A stretch of 64,000 bases of DNA. It comes from Vicia villosa (lineage: Eukaryota > Streptophyta > Magnoliopsida > Fabales > Fabaceae). The translations under genes were made by a program, and so were the position numbers. The stretch lies in contig NC_081186.1 in the NCBI RefSeq assembly GCF_029867415.1, positions 13,586,930 through 13,650,929 of the forward strand, in the 5' to 3' direction. This document shows positions 34,416-45,954 of the stretch, piece by piece (position 1 is the stretch's first letter; every line of letters starts with the position of its first letter). Below the pieces are notes generated by a model that was given only the letters and a program-made list of their open reading frames with translations, did not search any database and was not told the origin of the DNA.

Positions 34416-37400
34416 TTAAGCGAAGTACTTTTTGACTATGTCCGCATTTACAGGGTGTGGGAAATCCTCGCCATCCATAGTGGTAAGCAACATAGCTCCG
34501 CCGGAGAATACTTTCTTGATTACAAATGGTCCCTCATAAGTGGGAGTCCACTTGCCCCTGGGGTCGCCTTGTGGTAAGATGATACGTTTGATAACCAAGT
34601 CACCGGTTTGATATGCCTGACTTTTGACTTTCTTGTTGAAGGCCTTGATCATACGTTTCTGGTACAACTGACCGTGACAAATAGCTGCAAGCCTCTTCTC
34701 ATCAATCAAGTTTATCTGGTCCAACCGAGTCTGAATCCAATCGTCTTTGTCTAGATCAGCTTCTTTCATAATCCTTAGGGAAGGATCTGAATTTCAATTG
34801 GAAGAACTGCCTCCATACCATAGACTAAGGAAAATGGAGTTGCCCCTGTTGAAGTACGCGCTGATGTGCGATAACCATGAAGAGCAAAAGGTAACATCTC
34901 ATGCCAGTCTTTGTAGGTTACTGTCATTTTTTGTATGATCTTTTTGATGTTCTTGTTGGCAGCTTCTACGGCACCATTCATCTTTGGTCGATATGGAGAG
35001 GAATTATGATGTTTGATCTGGAACTGCGTGCAGGGTTCAGTAATCATTCTGTTGTTTAAATTTGTGCCATTGTCTGTGATGATCCTTTCAGGGATGCCAT
35101 ACCGACAAATGAGATTGTGCTTGATAAACCGGGCCACAACATTCTTGGTAACTGAAGCAAACGAGGCTGCTTCTACCCACTTTGTGAAGTAGTCAATAGC
35201 GACCAGGATAAAGCGATGTCCGTTGGAGGCAGTAGGCTTGATTTCTCCAATCATATCAATACCCCACATTGCAAAAGGCCAAGGAGCTGTCAGAACGTTT
35301 AATGGGACTGGAGGTACATGTACTTTGTCGGCATATATCTGGCATTTGTGACAAGTTCTGGAGTGACGATGGCATTCTGTCTCCATGGTAGACCAGTAGT
35401 AACCTGCTCTTAGTATCTTTTTAGCCATTGTATGTCCACTTGAATGAGTACCAAAGGCACCATCGTGTATGTCTTCCATAATCTGTTCCGCTTCCTTCTT
35501 GTTCACACAACGAAGCAGAGTCGAGTCATGGTTGCGTTTGTACAGGATTCCATTACTTAGAAAGAATTTGACAGCAAATCTTCTTAGAAACTTTCTATCG
35601 TTAATGGATGCCCCTTCAGGGTATTCTTGGGCTTCGAGATATCTTTTTACTTCATGGAACCATGGTTTTTCTTCCGCTCCTTCGGTACCAATCTCATTGC
35701 AATAGGCTGGTTCATTTTGTCTGTAAATGGTGATCATTGGCGCCTCATTGTCCCACCTGACTTTGAACATGGATGACAAGGTAGTTAAAGCATCAGCTAG
35801 TTGATTTTCTTCGCGCGGGATATGTTCAAAAGTGAATTCTTCAAAATAAGGAATCAAACTCAGCACATATTCTTTGTAGGGAATTAGATTCGGGTGCTTC
35901 GTGTCCCAGTCCCCTTTGACTTGATAAATTACAAGGGCCGAGTCTCCATAGACCTTCAGGAACATGATTTTCAAATCGATTGCAGCTTTGAGACCCAGAA
36001 TACATGCTTCATACTCGGCTATATTGTTAGTGCAGTTGAAACATAATCTGGCAGTGAATGGTGTATGTACTCCTGTAGGAGAAATGATCACAGCTCCGAT
36101 GCCATTGCCAAGCGCATTAGAGGCTCCATCAAAAACCATAGTCCATCGGGATCCTGGCTCGGGTCCTTCCTCTGGTCCTGGTTGTTTGTAGTCAGTAACT
36201 AGCATAATGTCTTCATCTGGGAAGTCAAAGTTCAACGCTTGATAATCATCCACTGCTTGATGAGCCAGATGATCAGCTACCACACTTCCTTTGATCGCCT
36301 TTTGTGAAGTGTACTGGATGTCATACTCTGTTAAGATCATTTGCCATCATGCTATTCTTCCATAGAGAGCAGGTTTTTCGAACACATATTTGATGGGATC
36401 CATTTTGGAGATCAGGAAAGTGGTATGGTTTAGCATATACTGTCTTAGTCGGCGAGCCGCCCATGCCAAGGCACAGCAAGTTTTCTCAAGCAGTGACTAT
36501 CTTGTTTCACAATCGGTAAACTTTTTACTAAGATAGTAGATTGCATGCTCCTTTCGGCCAGATTCGTCATGTTGTCCCAGTACACACCCCATTGAATCTT
36601 CTAACACGGTTAGGTACATTATCAGAGGTCTTCCTTCCACTGGTGGTAACAAGATTGGTGGTTTTTGAAGATATTCTTTGATCTTATCAAAGGCTAATTG
36701 GCATTGGTCGTTCCATCTTTCCACTTGATCTTTCTTCAACAGTTTGAAGATCGGCACACAAGTAGTAGTCATATGGGCAATAAATCTGGCTATGTAGTTC
36801 AGACGTCCCAAGAATCCTCTGACTTGTTTCTCGGTACGGGGTATAGGCATTTCTTGAATGGCTTTGAGCTTGGCAGGATCAACTTCAATACCTTTGCTGC
36901 TGACAATGAAACCTAAGAGTTTACCGGATCTTACTCCAAAGGTACACTTGTTCGGATTCAGTCGCAACCTGTACTTCTTGAGTCTTTCAAACAGCTTGTG
37001 CAGATGACCCAGATGTTCTTCTTCGGTGTTGGACTTTGCAATCATATCATCGACATAAACCTCTATTTCTTGATGAATCATATCATGGAACAGAGCTACC
37101 ATTGCACGCTGATACGTTGCTCCTGCATTCTTTAAACCAAAGGGCATTACTTTGTAACAAAAAGTTCCCCAGGGTGTTGTAAAGGTTGTTTTTCCATGTC
37201 TTCGGGCGCCATCTTGATTTGATTGTAACCTGAGAATCCATCCATAAAGGAAAATACCTTGCATTGTGCAGTATTGTCAACCAGTACATCGATGTGAGGT
37301 AAAGGGAAATCGTCTTTGGGACTTGCCCGATTCAGATCTCTGTAGTCTACACACATTCTGACCTTCCCGTCTTTTTTAGGCACAGGCACGATGTTAGCTA

Positions 37401-37885
37401 TCCATGGAGGATAACTCACAACTTTTAGAAAACCAGCGTTGAATTGCTTTTCAACCTCGTCTTTGATCTTCTTGGACATGTCGGGCCTACTTCTTCGCAA
37501 TTTCTGCTTAACTGGAGTGCTTCCTTCTTTGATTGGCAGGCGATGGACCACAATATCGGTATCAAGGTCAGGCATATCTTCATAGGACCAAGCGAATATC
37601 TCAATGTAGTCTTGTAACATTTGAATCAGTCTTTGCTTGACACTGTCTTCTAAATCAGCCCCTATCCTAACTTCTTTCTTTTCTTCGTCACTGCCCAGGT
37701 TGATAACTTCAATTGGCTCTTCATGCGGCTGTATAGTCTTTTCTTCTTGTTCTAATAGCCTTGCAAGTTCCCTAGGTACTTCACAATCTTCCTCACTTTC
37801 GTTCTCAGTTTGGTAGATCGGATTTTCAAAGTCATGACTGGAAATAGCAGAATTGTTATCAACAAGATCCAGAGTGAATGTGAAT
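34416..37885 (-). pseudogene. RT-RNase H-integrase of the Ogre-like element, broken
   Basis: In element sense: a lead-in (FTFTLDLVD...), a reverse transcriptase with the active-site YVDD at about 37046-37057 and MPFGLKNAGATYQR upstream, an RNase H region, a second RNase H-like domain (WTMVFDGASNALGNGIG, about 36120), then integrase with an HHCC zinc finger (HSSGHTMAKK..CHKC) and a D, D-35-E core (WGIDMIG, ITDNGTN, GAVEAANKN). The C-terminal domain ends KKYFA. A second RNase H domain is a Tat/Ogre trait. Breaks: one base lost in a T-run at 37189-37193 (frameshift); stops at 36497-36499 and near 36346; frameshift near 34780. The catalytic residues of RT and integrase are still present, so decay is by scattered small lesions. 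Confidence 0.92.
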
Positions 37886-38159
37886 CTGCATTTATTATGT
37901 GGGTGTGTGTAAGAACACATAGCTATTTGAAAAATGAATAAAGTAAAGAAAGAAAAAAAAAAAAGGATCACAAAATTTGAATATGTAAACATCCCATGAT
38001 TTTATTGAATGAACATATGATCATGGTATGACAAACCCTTATAAAAAGGACCAGTGTGCTTCGGGCAAGGCACCTGGCTTTTAAGTTCATGGTTCGATAG
38101 TACAAGAACCATTTTTATCTTTGAACATATAAACAATGAAAACAGGAAATTGCATTTAC
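37886..38159 (-). other. Predicted Ogre intron between protease and RT
   Basis: The upstream frame ends ...VISFDQE then stops exactly at a donor-like GTAAATGC (38159 downward). The acceptor AAATGCAG ends at 37886, after a long pyrimidine tract (about 37950-37970). Removing these 274 bases joins the linker frame to the RT frame in phase. An intron at this position is an established feature of Ogre. The alternative acceptor CAAATAG near 37919 would leave the frame wrong. Confidence 0.72.
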
Positions 38160-39259
38160 TCCTGATCAAAGGAGATAACATCTTCGGCTTCCCAGTTGTT
38201 CAATCCATTGTTGTGAGTAGGGAATATCCAGTTGCTCCAATTGCAATTGTCTTCTTCGTCTTCCACAGCATTGACTTCTTTGGTGGTGAGATGAGCTGTT
38301 GATCCTTCAGGATGAGCAAGATACTCTGCTAGATACGAGAGCCCAGGCTGAGATGCCTCTGTTGGCTGAGAGAGATACCCGATAAGATCGTCCCATCCAG
38401 TTGGGATGATGTCTTTGAGGGAGACTTGTTCACTTTGGGTAGTAGTGTACTGCATCAGAAAATCATTCTCGTTATTTGGTGTTTCCCAGACTTCTTCAGG
38501 AGCAACAGGGCTTGTGAGTGTCATATTGTCTTCGAAATGTTCATCCCATCCAGTTGGGGTGATGTCTTCAATAGCAATCTACGATCTCAGGGGAGCGGAA
38601 TACTTCACCATAAAGTCATACTTACCACTTGGTTCTCCCAGCGTATCCCAGACTTCTTTTGGACTAGGTGGACTTTGGTATTGGTCAGTAATGGAACTTG
38701 TGAACTTTTGCAATCTTCAAACTGATCACCCCATCCAGTTGGGATGATGTCTTCAATGGCAATAAAAGAACTCTGAGGAGCAGTGTACTTTACTAGAAAA
38801 TCATACCTGCCGCTTGGTTCTCCCAAAGTATCCCAAACTTCCTTGGAAACAGGTGGAACTTCATTTGGATATTGCTGAATAATATGGTTCAAGATCACTC
38901 CATCGTCTTCAATAGCATTCACTCCTTGGTTGATGAAATGTGACATTAATCCTCCAGAACGAGGACTTTGATCATTCTTCTGAATTCCATTAGCATATCC
39001 CAGACCTAGCTTATCGAACTTGTAAGGCACATCAAGGATTTGTCCCCATACTGTGCAACCACCTTCTTCGATCACAACTTTAGCATCTTTGAGAGAAGCC
39101 ATAGTTGGAGTTATTTTTGTAGCAGGAGTAGCAGAAATATGTTTGGCAGCAGAGATAGCTGGAGGAACCACCTCAAAAGATTGGCAGGGAGTTTCGATGA
39201 ATTCACCATCCATCTCAACATACTTGGAGTTACTCAGGTGACTAACCACATATTCTTCT
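38160..39259 (-). pseudogene. Protease-RT linker of the Ogre-like polyprotein, with three internal repeats
   Basis: Continues the protease frame after the solo LTR. It encodes an acidic linker with three diverged ~50-residue repeats, each with EVWDTLGEPSG-like and DIIPTGW motifs, at about 38727-38875, 38540-38695 and 38385-38520 (third one: EVWETPNNEN, DIIPTGWDD). A frameshift after the first repeat (near 38690) and a stop near 38577 break it. The last part (NNWEAEDVISFDQE) runs into the intron. I know no enzymatic role for this linker; the repeats may be a spacer or binding region. Confidence 0.75.
39255..39259. repeat. Target site duplication CTTCT of the solo LTR
   Basis: CTTCT at 39255-39259 and at 41318-41322, directly flanking TGTAACACCC...GGGTGTTACA. 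Confidence 0.92.
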
Positions 39260-41317
39260 TGTAACACCCGTATATTTTAATTTTTAATTTAAATGGAAAT
39301 TTAATTAATAATTAGAATTATTGGTGATTTGTAGAATTTAATTGGAAAAGGATGGTTATGGTGTTGGGCCATGTGTGATGTTAAGGGATGAGGTGGTGTT
39401 ATGTTAGTAAAGGCCCTATTCTAATTAAAAGGTTATTTTATAAAATAATAAGGAATTGGGAATAAGAGAAAGGAATGTGAAAAGAGTTTGGAACACGAAG
39501 AACGTGAAAGAGGAGCAATGGAGGGAGAGACCAATCAAGAACTCTTGGCTAAGGTAAGGGGGGACTCTTCCGGTTAAATTCTATTATGTGATTATGGGTA
39601 ATAGGATGGATTAACGTATGATTCAATTCGATTGGGTATATTGGGATTTGATATTGTTAGGTATGTTATGATTTGGGATAATTAATGAATTTGTATAGAT
39701 TGTTGGTTATTGATGTGTTGTTTTGATGTATAATGATGTGTGATGAGAAATTCGATGATTATATGCCTGTCTGCTATGTCTGGAATCGTTTTTGGGTGAA
39801 AAGGATGTGAAATCGCAGAGTCTAACGCAGACCCGTAATTCTGCAAAATCGCCAGGTCGCGCCGCGTCCATTTGTTGGCGCCGCAAAGGCGTACTTATTT
39901 TCTCGTATCGCGCCGCGTGCATGAGTTGGCGCCGCGAACGTGTTTGTGTGGTTCAGGTCACGCCGCGAACGTTGGTTGCGCCGCGTGCTGTAGCGTTAGT
40001 TATTTCTTGGGAAAGTTAAATGATGTGTAACTTTCGAACCGTAGGTCTGCTTTTAGTGTCGTTTCGAGTACGATGAATCTTATGAGATAGCCTACGTGTT
40101 TAAATGATGAAATGAGGTGTAAATCCAATTGTTTTTAAATATGATTTTATTTCTTGGTGAATGATGTATTGTACATATATGTGATGAGATGTGTGTTAAA
40201 TACATGCTATGTTGAAATATTAATCATGTGACGATTTGTGTAAATAGGGTGATGTATTGTTGACATGTATGATGAAATGTGACAATATAAGATGTTGTTT
40301 GAAAACATTATGATGTGATGATTGTTGAGAATTGTATGATGATGATTGATGATTTGTGAATATTAATATGCTGTTAATATTAATATGTTGATTGTGGTGA
40401 ATGTATGTGAATGATTGAATGATGCTGGGACATGTACATACTTGTTTGTGATGATATTGGTGAGATGAAATGAGACGATGTTAAGCATCGGATTGGTGAT
40501 GATATAAGTATGTGATATGTGTGCATTCATTCATAAATCATTTACATTGGATCTCGTTGATGAGTGGATCGTTGGTGGCTAATTCCCATTGTGCGGAGAT
40601 TAGTAAGCAGTCATCGTGTGCCCATGGGGGTGTGAGCGATGAGGTTAGTCGTGTGCCCATGTGGGGTGTGAACGACTTGAAGGGCAGTATCGCGGAGAGA
40701 AGTCCTGTGAATGTGATTCACGAATTTTGGTACCACATGCATAGTGTCAGTTGTGTCATATGCATTTTGTCATAACATGATTGTATGGATTTCTGTGTTG
40801 TGTTGTAATCTATTATTGTGTGAATTGATGAATAATAGATGTGAATCTGAATATATGACAAATTGGGTGAATGATATATTATGATGTTTTGTTGCTTATG
40901 AATGCATAACATTGATTAATTGAGAATGAGACTCACCCTTACTTGTTGACAATTTTAAGATTGAGGATAGCGGCTTTCGACTTGGTGAGGATTAGCTCAT
41001 AAGTCGGTTTAGTTGTTGTGTCGGTGTCATGCTCTGATAGATGTAACACTGGGGACGCGATGTTTTGAGTTTCGAATTATAACTCTATTGTTTATTTTAT
41101 TTGAAGTCTGATACATTAATGATGTAATGTTGACTTGATGATTTGATCCCGCTGTGTAAACATGATTTTATCTATGAGTTATAATTTCAGATGTTTCAGT
41201 GAACGCATGACATATGTCGAACGTGTGTTTTCTTTTATTTTTGAATTATGACACCTTTTGCATGTTTACTCTGATTTAATTTTGTTAATTGTCGTGGGGT
41301 ATTAGAGGGGTGTTACA
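39260..41317 (+). mobile_element. Solo LTR, TGTAACACCC family
   Basis: A 2058-bp LTR with 10-bp terminal inverted repeats TGTAACACCC/GGGTGTTACA and perfect 5-bp duplications. It has no internal region, so it formed by LTR-LTR recombination of a complete element. Inside are a TATA-like TTTTATAAAATAATAAGG near 39430, a TAAG|GTAAGGGG donor word (39551-39559) with an in-frame ATG upstream (near 39518, MEGETNQELLAK), and a cassette of CGCGCCGCG words (39857-39989). It resembles the LTR at 4726. Confidence 0.93.
39857..39989. repeat. CGCGCCGCG word cassette in the solo LTR
   Basis: Six CGCCGC-type words (TCGCGCCGCGTCC, TTGGCGCCGCAAAG, ATCGCGCCGCGTGC, TTGGCGCCGCGAACG, CACGCCGCGAACG, TTGCGCCGCGTGC) within 133 bases of an AT-rich LTR. 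Same relative position as the GTCGAC cassette at 5339. Confidence 0.65.
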
Positions 41318-41758
41318 CTTCTTCGCCATAAACTGTGACGACCTTGCCTTTTACCGGATACTTTAACTTCTGATGCAGGGTAGAAGTTACAGCGCTTGCC
41401 CCATGTATTCAAGGGCGTCCTAGTAAACAGGAGTATGCTGGATGAATTTCCATTACGTAAAAGGTAGAATCGAAGAATTGAGAGCCCACTCTGATTGGGA
41501 GCTTAACTTCTCTGTATACCGTTCTTGTTGACCCGTCGAAGGCTCTTACCACAACATTGCTTGGTTGTAATACAACTCCTTTAAAGTCAAGTTTTTCCAG
41601 TACTGCTTTTGGTAACACGTTCAAAGAGGAACCGTTGTATACCAGCACATGAGACAGAACGGTGCCGTTACATTCAATAGAGATGTGCAGGGCTTTGTTG
41701 TGGTTTTTCCCAGCAGGGGTTAAATCAGCATCAGAGAAACAGAGACCGTTATTCACTG
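41318..41758 (-). pseudogene. Protease of the Ogre-like element, active site lost
   Basis: Retroviral-type aspartic protease: NNGLCFSDADLTPAG lead-in, the flap region, then SCLLGRP near 41411. The usual active-site triad D-T/S-G is VYNGSS here; the aspartate codon is TAC at 41637-41639, so it would be inactive. The frame is shifted against gag near 41765 and stopped by TGA at 41409-41411, where Trp is expected after LLGRP. The text then continues (IHGASAVTSTLHQKL) into the solo LTR insertion. Confidence 0.85.
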
Positions 41759-44035
41759 TTAGACTGGCAACACAATTTCGAATTGGTCGACTGAAATCTC
41801 CTGTGGTACATGTGCAGCTTTCAAGAACTTCATCAAGGCCTTGGCATGAGCTTCTGAATATTTCAGCAGAGAGAGCATTGAAATCTTTGAAGCAGTGTGC
41901 CCCAGTTGTTCGACAATATTGTAATCACTCTTGCAGATGATTTTCAATATTTCCTCCATTTCTTGCCTTGACGGATCTTCAACAGTGACTTCCACCGATA
42001 CTTGAACTGGTTCAACTAGTGGCTCTTTGCCTCTAGCGTTGATATCTTGATTAGGAACTGGGACCTGAACTGGATTAGTAGCAACATTTGGAGTAATTTC
42101 TGGTGAAAAGATCCTTCCACTTCTTGTAATTTTACTAGTTCCCACAATATTATCGACAGTTGGAGTAGTAAAGTTCATGGCCTCTTCAGTCAAGGTGTCT
42201 TGCTTAACTCCATGGACATAAACATTAGTGTCATAACTCCACGGGACAGCTTTGTCTGAGGAGTATGGAAATGGAGCCGGACTGGTGATGATTACAGATG
42301 CTACTCTGGGTGCAGCAGAAATCTTGAAAGGAGCTTTGGTAGGGATTTTCAATGGTATGTTAGAAACCACTGAGACGTCCTCTATCCTCATCCCATTTGA
42401 AAAAACTTCGCATAAATTGTCCATAGAAGGGAGTTTCTCAAACATAATGATACGACGATCCATCCACTTTTGAATTCCTATTTTCAGATTCTCACAATTA
42501 TTGGGTAAGTGTGCGTAATAAAAGCAATCAGGGTCACAACCTGGGAATAAACCAGCTCGTATTAGCTTTCTTTTGACTTCAAGAAGCGGAGTTGACAGCT
42601 CTCTCACATCATAGATATAAACAGTGTCTATGATAGCATTAACGGTCTTGTCATGTTTTGGCATAGGTGCAGTGATGACATTTGGAGTCTCTGGAGGATC
42701 AAATTCAATTTCCCCAGCATCTATCATGTCTTGGATTTTATTTTTCAGGGCCCAACAGTGTTCTGCCTCATGTCCTGGACAGTTAGAATAGTATGCACAT
42801 GTTGCATCGGGGCGATAACTCGGAGAGGAAGTGTTGACATTCTTTGGAGGGTCTTTCAATGTGATCAGATTTGCTTTTAACAAGTGCTGCAATGCTTGAG
42901 AGATTGGCATGTTGATTCTGGTGAAGTTTCTTCTTGGTGCATCTGGTCGACGCGTATACTTCGGCGGTTGATCTTTTTGAGGTGCAGATGCAGAGATCAG
43001 AACAGCCCCTACAGATTGGTGATGCTCACTTTTGCGACTTTTCTGACTGTGCATTGTATTGACTTCATTTCTCCCACTGATGGGCCTCTTTGTAGTACCA
43101 GAGGAGGAGCCTACTTGAATTTTTCCACTTTGAATGCCGCTTTCGACACGCTCTCCAGTTAATATCAGGTCAGTGAAACCTGACGACAAACTTCCCAGCA
43201 AATGACTGTAGAAAGGGCCAGTTAAAGTGCCCATGAACATGTCGACCAGCTCGCGATCAGATAAGGGTGGTTGAACCCTTCCAGCTAGACCTCTCCACTT
43301 TTGTGCATACTCTTTGAAACTTTCTTTTGGTGCCATAGTCATGCCCCGTAGTTGAGTACGGGTTGGTGCAAGGTTAGCGTTGTATTGATACTGTTTGTAG
43401 AAAGCAGCAGCCAGATCTTCCCAGGTGTGAACTTTTGCACTTTCCAGTTGATAGTACCACTCGAGTTGTGTACCCGACAGACTTTCTTGGAAGAAATGAA
43501 TCCACAATTTGTTATCTGCCGTATGAGGTAGTATCTTCCTCACATAGGACCTTAGATGTAGTTTTGGGCAAGAGACCCCGTCATACTTTGCAAAGACAGG
43601 GACTTTGAACTTTGGAGGAATAACAACATCTGAGACTAGTCCAAGATCATTGAAGTCTAAACCAGGTATTTTTTGTATCTCCATAGCTTCCATGCGTTCT
43701 TCCAACTGCTGGTATTTTCTATCACCCTGTTCGTCTTCGGAATGATAATCTTCTTCGTTTGAAGAGAGAGAGGGTTTGGCAGAACCCTGGTTGCTGTGAT
43801 TGTCTCATTGATCACCTTCACCGACTATTTTAGGGATCGGTGCCTTTTTGGACCTCTTGACTGGGATTTTGACCTTCCTTGCCAGGTGACTTAAACCTAC
43901 AGATCCCTTGGGCTTCTTTTTCTTCTTGATCATCAGGGCTTTCAGTTCTTGTTTCCCCTTTGCTAGCTCCAAAATTGCCATCTGAACTTGGGCGTTCTGT
44001 GCTTCGAGATTCTTGATGCTTGTTTCGGAATCCAT
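41759..44035 (-). pseudogene. Gag of the Ogre-like element, one premature stop
   Basis: Structural particle protein. The frame opens at ATG 44035 with MDSETSIKNLEAQNAQVQ, a coiled-coil-like start, then a lysine-rich patch. A TGA at 43805-43807 interrupts it; the same frame runs on from 43804 to 41759. The gag domain has WIHFFQESLSGTQLEWYYQL, TWEDLAAAFYKQYQYN and SFKEYAQKWRGLA. A Cys/His stretch CAYYSNCPGHEAEHC has tyrosine where the related gag at 21797 has histidine (CEYHS...), so the zinc site may be weak. A long C-terminal region follows (IIDTVYIYDVRELSTPLLEV, CDPDCFYYAHLPNNC). The end is shifted by an indel relative to protease. Confidence 0.9.
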
Positions 44036-44297
44036 CCCTTCTAACTGAAATAAACAGCGAGGAGATGAGAAACCTGTTATGTGAACCTGTTATGCAATGT
44101 TTATGAATGAAATGTATATGCAATGCTTTCAAGGATCTTAGAATTTAAATTTGTTTGAAAAAGAGAAACAAACATTTATTAGTCAAACAATTTATTTCTT
44201 TTTCTCTTTTCTTTTGTCTCTTTTTTTTCTTTTTTCTTTTCTTTGCCTCTTTCGAGCTTACAAGATAAAGCAGAAAATAAAGAAAATAAAGGATTCC
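44036..44297 (-). other. Spacer between ORF1 and gag
   Basis: Non-coding. It contains a long TTTTCT-rich tract (44190-44245) that on the element strand is purine-rich. No gene seen. Confidence 0.5.
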
Positions 44298-45269
44298 TCA
44301 AGCCTCCCATGGACGCTTTCTCTTTGCACCCAGGAACGTGTTGATCTGCTGTTCTTCCTGGAGTTGTCTGGTGAGCTCCAACATTTTCCTCTCATAGTCT
44401 TGACAGTGTGCTTTGAAGGTGTCTCTTTCTCCCTTTAGTTGAACCCAATATTTCTGCAGCTCTTCCAGGTCAGTTGGCATGTCCGGATGTAGAATAACTC
44501 GAGGTTCGTCCCCTTCGACATCTGGCTCAATAGTCATAGGTAGAATAGCGGGATATGGCATGATGAACTTCTGAGCACGAGCACGCACCCATTTGAGGTA
44601 AGGCTCCATGGGAATAGAGTTCCATTGTCCTAAAGTTTTGCTTTCTACTTTGTAGACACTGCCCCACGCATGTAAAAACCTTCGTCGATATCTTTGGAAT
44701 CATCTTCGTAGTCGAACACAATGCCACGGATAATCATGTCATGAGGACCGTTTCTTCGTGCATATCCAAATTGGCGCATAAAATGAAAAAGCGAGGAACT
44801 CTTATGTGTTGTATACCACTATTTTTAATAGTGATCGAGCCTTTCCCATTAAGAACTTAGCAAGCAAACCCTTGACTCCACTCTTTGTTTCCCAATTGGA
44901 CTCGATTCCTGACTTTCGTAAATGTAAGGCAGCAGCAATGATTTCAGGTTTTGGAATCTTTTCTAAACCAGTGAAAGGTAATTGATCTCGAACAGGTAAC
45001 CCAATTAGTTCATAGAACTCCTCCAAGGTGGGTACTAGCTGGTAATCAGGAAATGTAAAACAATGATGTTCGGGATCAAAGAATTGGAACAGGACCCGTA
45101 TCATGTCTTCTTCAAATTTTGAGGTAACCAAATGGAGTAGGTGACCGTGCTTTTCGGTGAATTGAGCATTTCTGGGAAATTCTGATATTAAGTCCTTAAG
45201 TTCAGATGGTACTATTGAGATGTTGATCCGGATATAATCTCTGGTAGCGGGAGCCATTACCTGTAACAA
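44298..45269 (-). pseudogene. ORF1 upstream of gag, Ogre hallmark, broken
   Basis: The frame opens at ATG 45269 (MLQVMAPATRDYIRINI). An N-terminal region (LVTSKFEEDMIRVLFQFFDPEHHCFTF, LVPTLEEFYELIGLP) resembles the mobile-domain proteins carried by Ogre as ORF1; their function is unknown. A stop at 44802-44804 ends it after LLKIVVYNT. Pieces then appear in another frame (QFGYARRNGPHDMIIRG, about 44770-44660) and back in the first frame from 44609 (MEPYLKWVRARAQKF), ending with a coiled-coil-like tail rich in E, K, Q and L (QLKGERDTFKAHCQDYERKM). The jump at 44802 suggests an internal deletion, with further indels near 44650. Confidence 0.8.
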
Positions 45270-45931
45270 CGGAACAAAAGTAAACTCTTCGATCCTTGAA
45301 ATGATTAGTGAGAAAATGATATGTTTATGATGCTTATGATGTCATGATGTCAAACATGTGGAAAACACAAACAAATCAAACAATAACCTTAGGTTTAAAG
45401 GCTTGCATGAGGTTCATAGGTGATACCCTCCCCACTGAAGTTGAGTTGGTTTAAACCTGTCTTAAAATAGTATTCGGTTTCTATGATCCTTGGAAACAAC
45501 ATCTCAATACAGCGCTCGGACGGCCGATCAAAATATTCCTCGAGGATAACTAACTTCGATCAATTTCAAAGCCAGTCACTTAATAGGCCACAAGTCAAGT
45601 TCAACTAAAGGTTCTAAGACAAATTAGTGCTTAACGACATTTTGGAAGCCAAACATACTCCTTGATCATTTTCAAGGGATATCAGTACAGACCAAAGTGT
45701 CGCACTAACGGTGACTACCAGATCAACCGTATCGGTACATGCCGTACAGTTTCCTTGGTCTATTGTCACATACTTAAGGTATCTCGAGATTCGGGTTAGA
45801 ATCTTTCACACAAGTAAATTCAATTCCCTAAATAAACCTTTGAAAAATAAAACAATCAAGACAAGCAATTGAAAACATCGAAGTGATCTAAACTATAAGG
45901 TAACCCCTTTTGGAAACATTTTGTTTTTGAA
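45270..45931 (-). other. Leader between primer site and ORF1
   Basis: About 660 bases without a gene. I see no repeat or strong signal in it. Confidence 0.5.
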
Positions 45932-45950
45932 GTCCCCAGCAGAGTCGCCA
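45932..45950 (-). promoter_or_regulatory. Primer binding site of the Ogre-like element
   Basis: The minus strand reads TGGCGACTCTGCTGGGGAC, four bases from the 5' LTR. It differs at one base from the primer site of the nested gag-only element, so both used the same tRNA. Confidence 0.82.
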
Positions 45951-45954
45951 GTTC

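Noticed and set aside
37886..37992. ATG at 37992 as the start of a separate RT gene
   Set aside because: The first residues derive from the intron pyrimidine tract; the frame joins the linker only after splicing.
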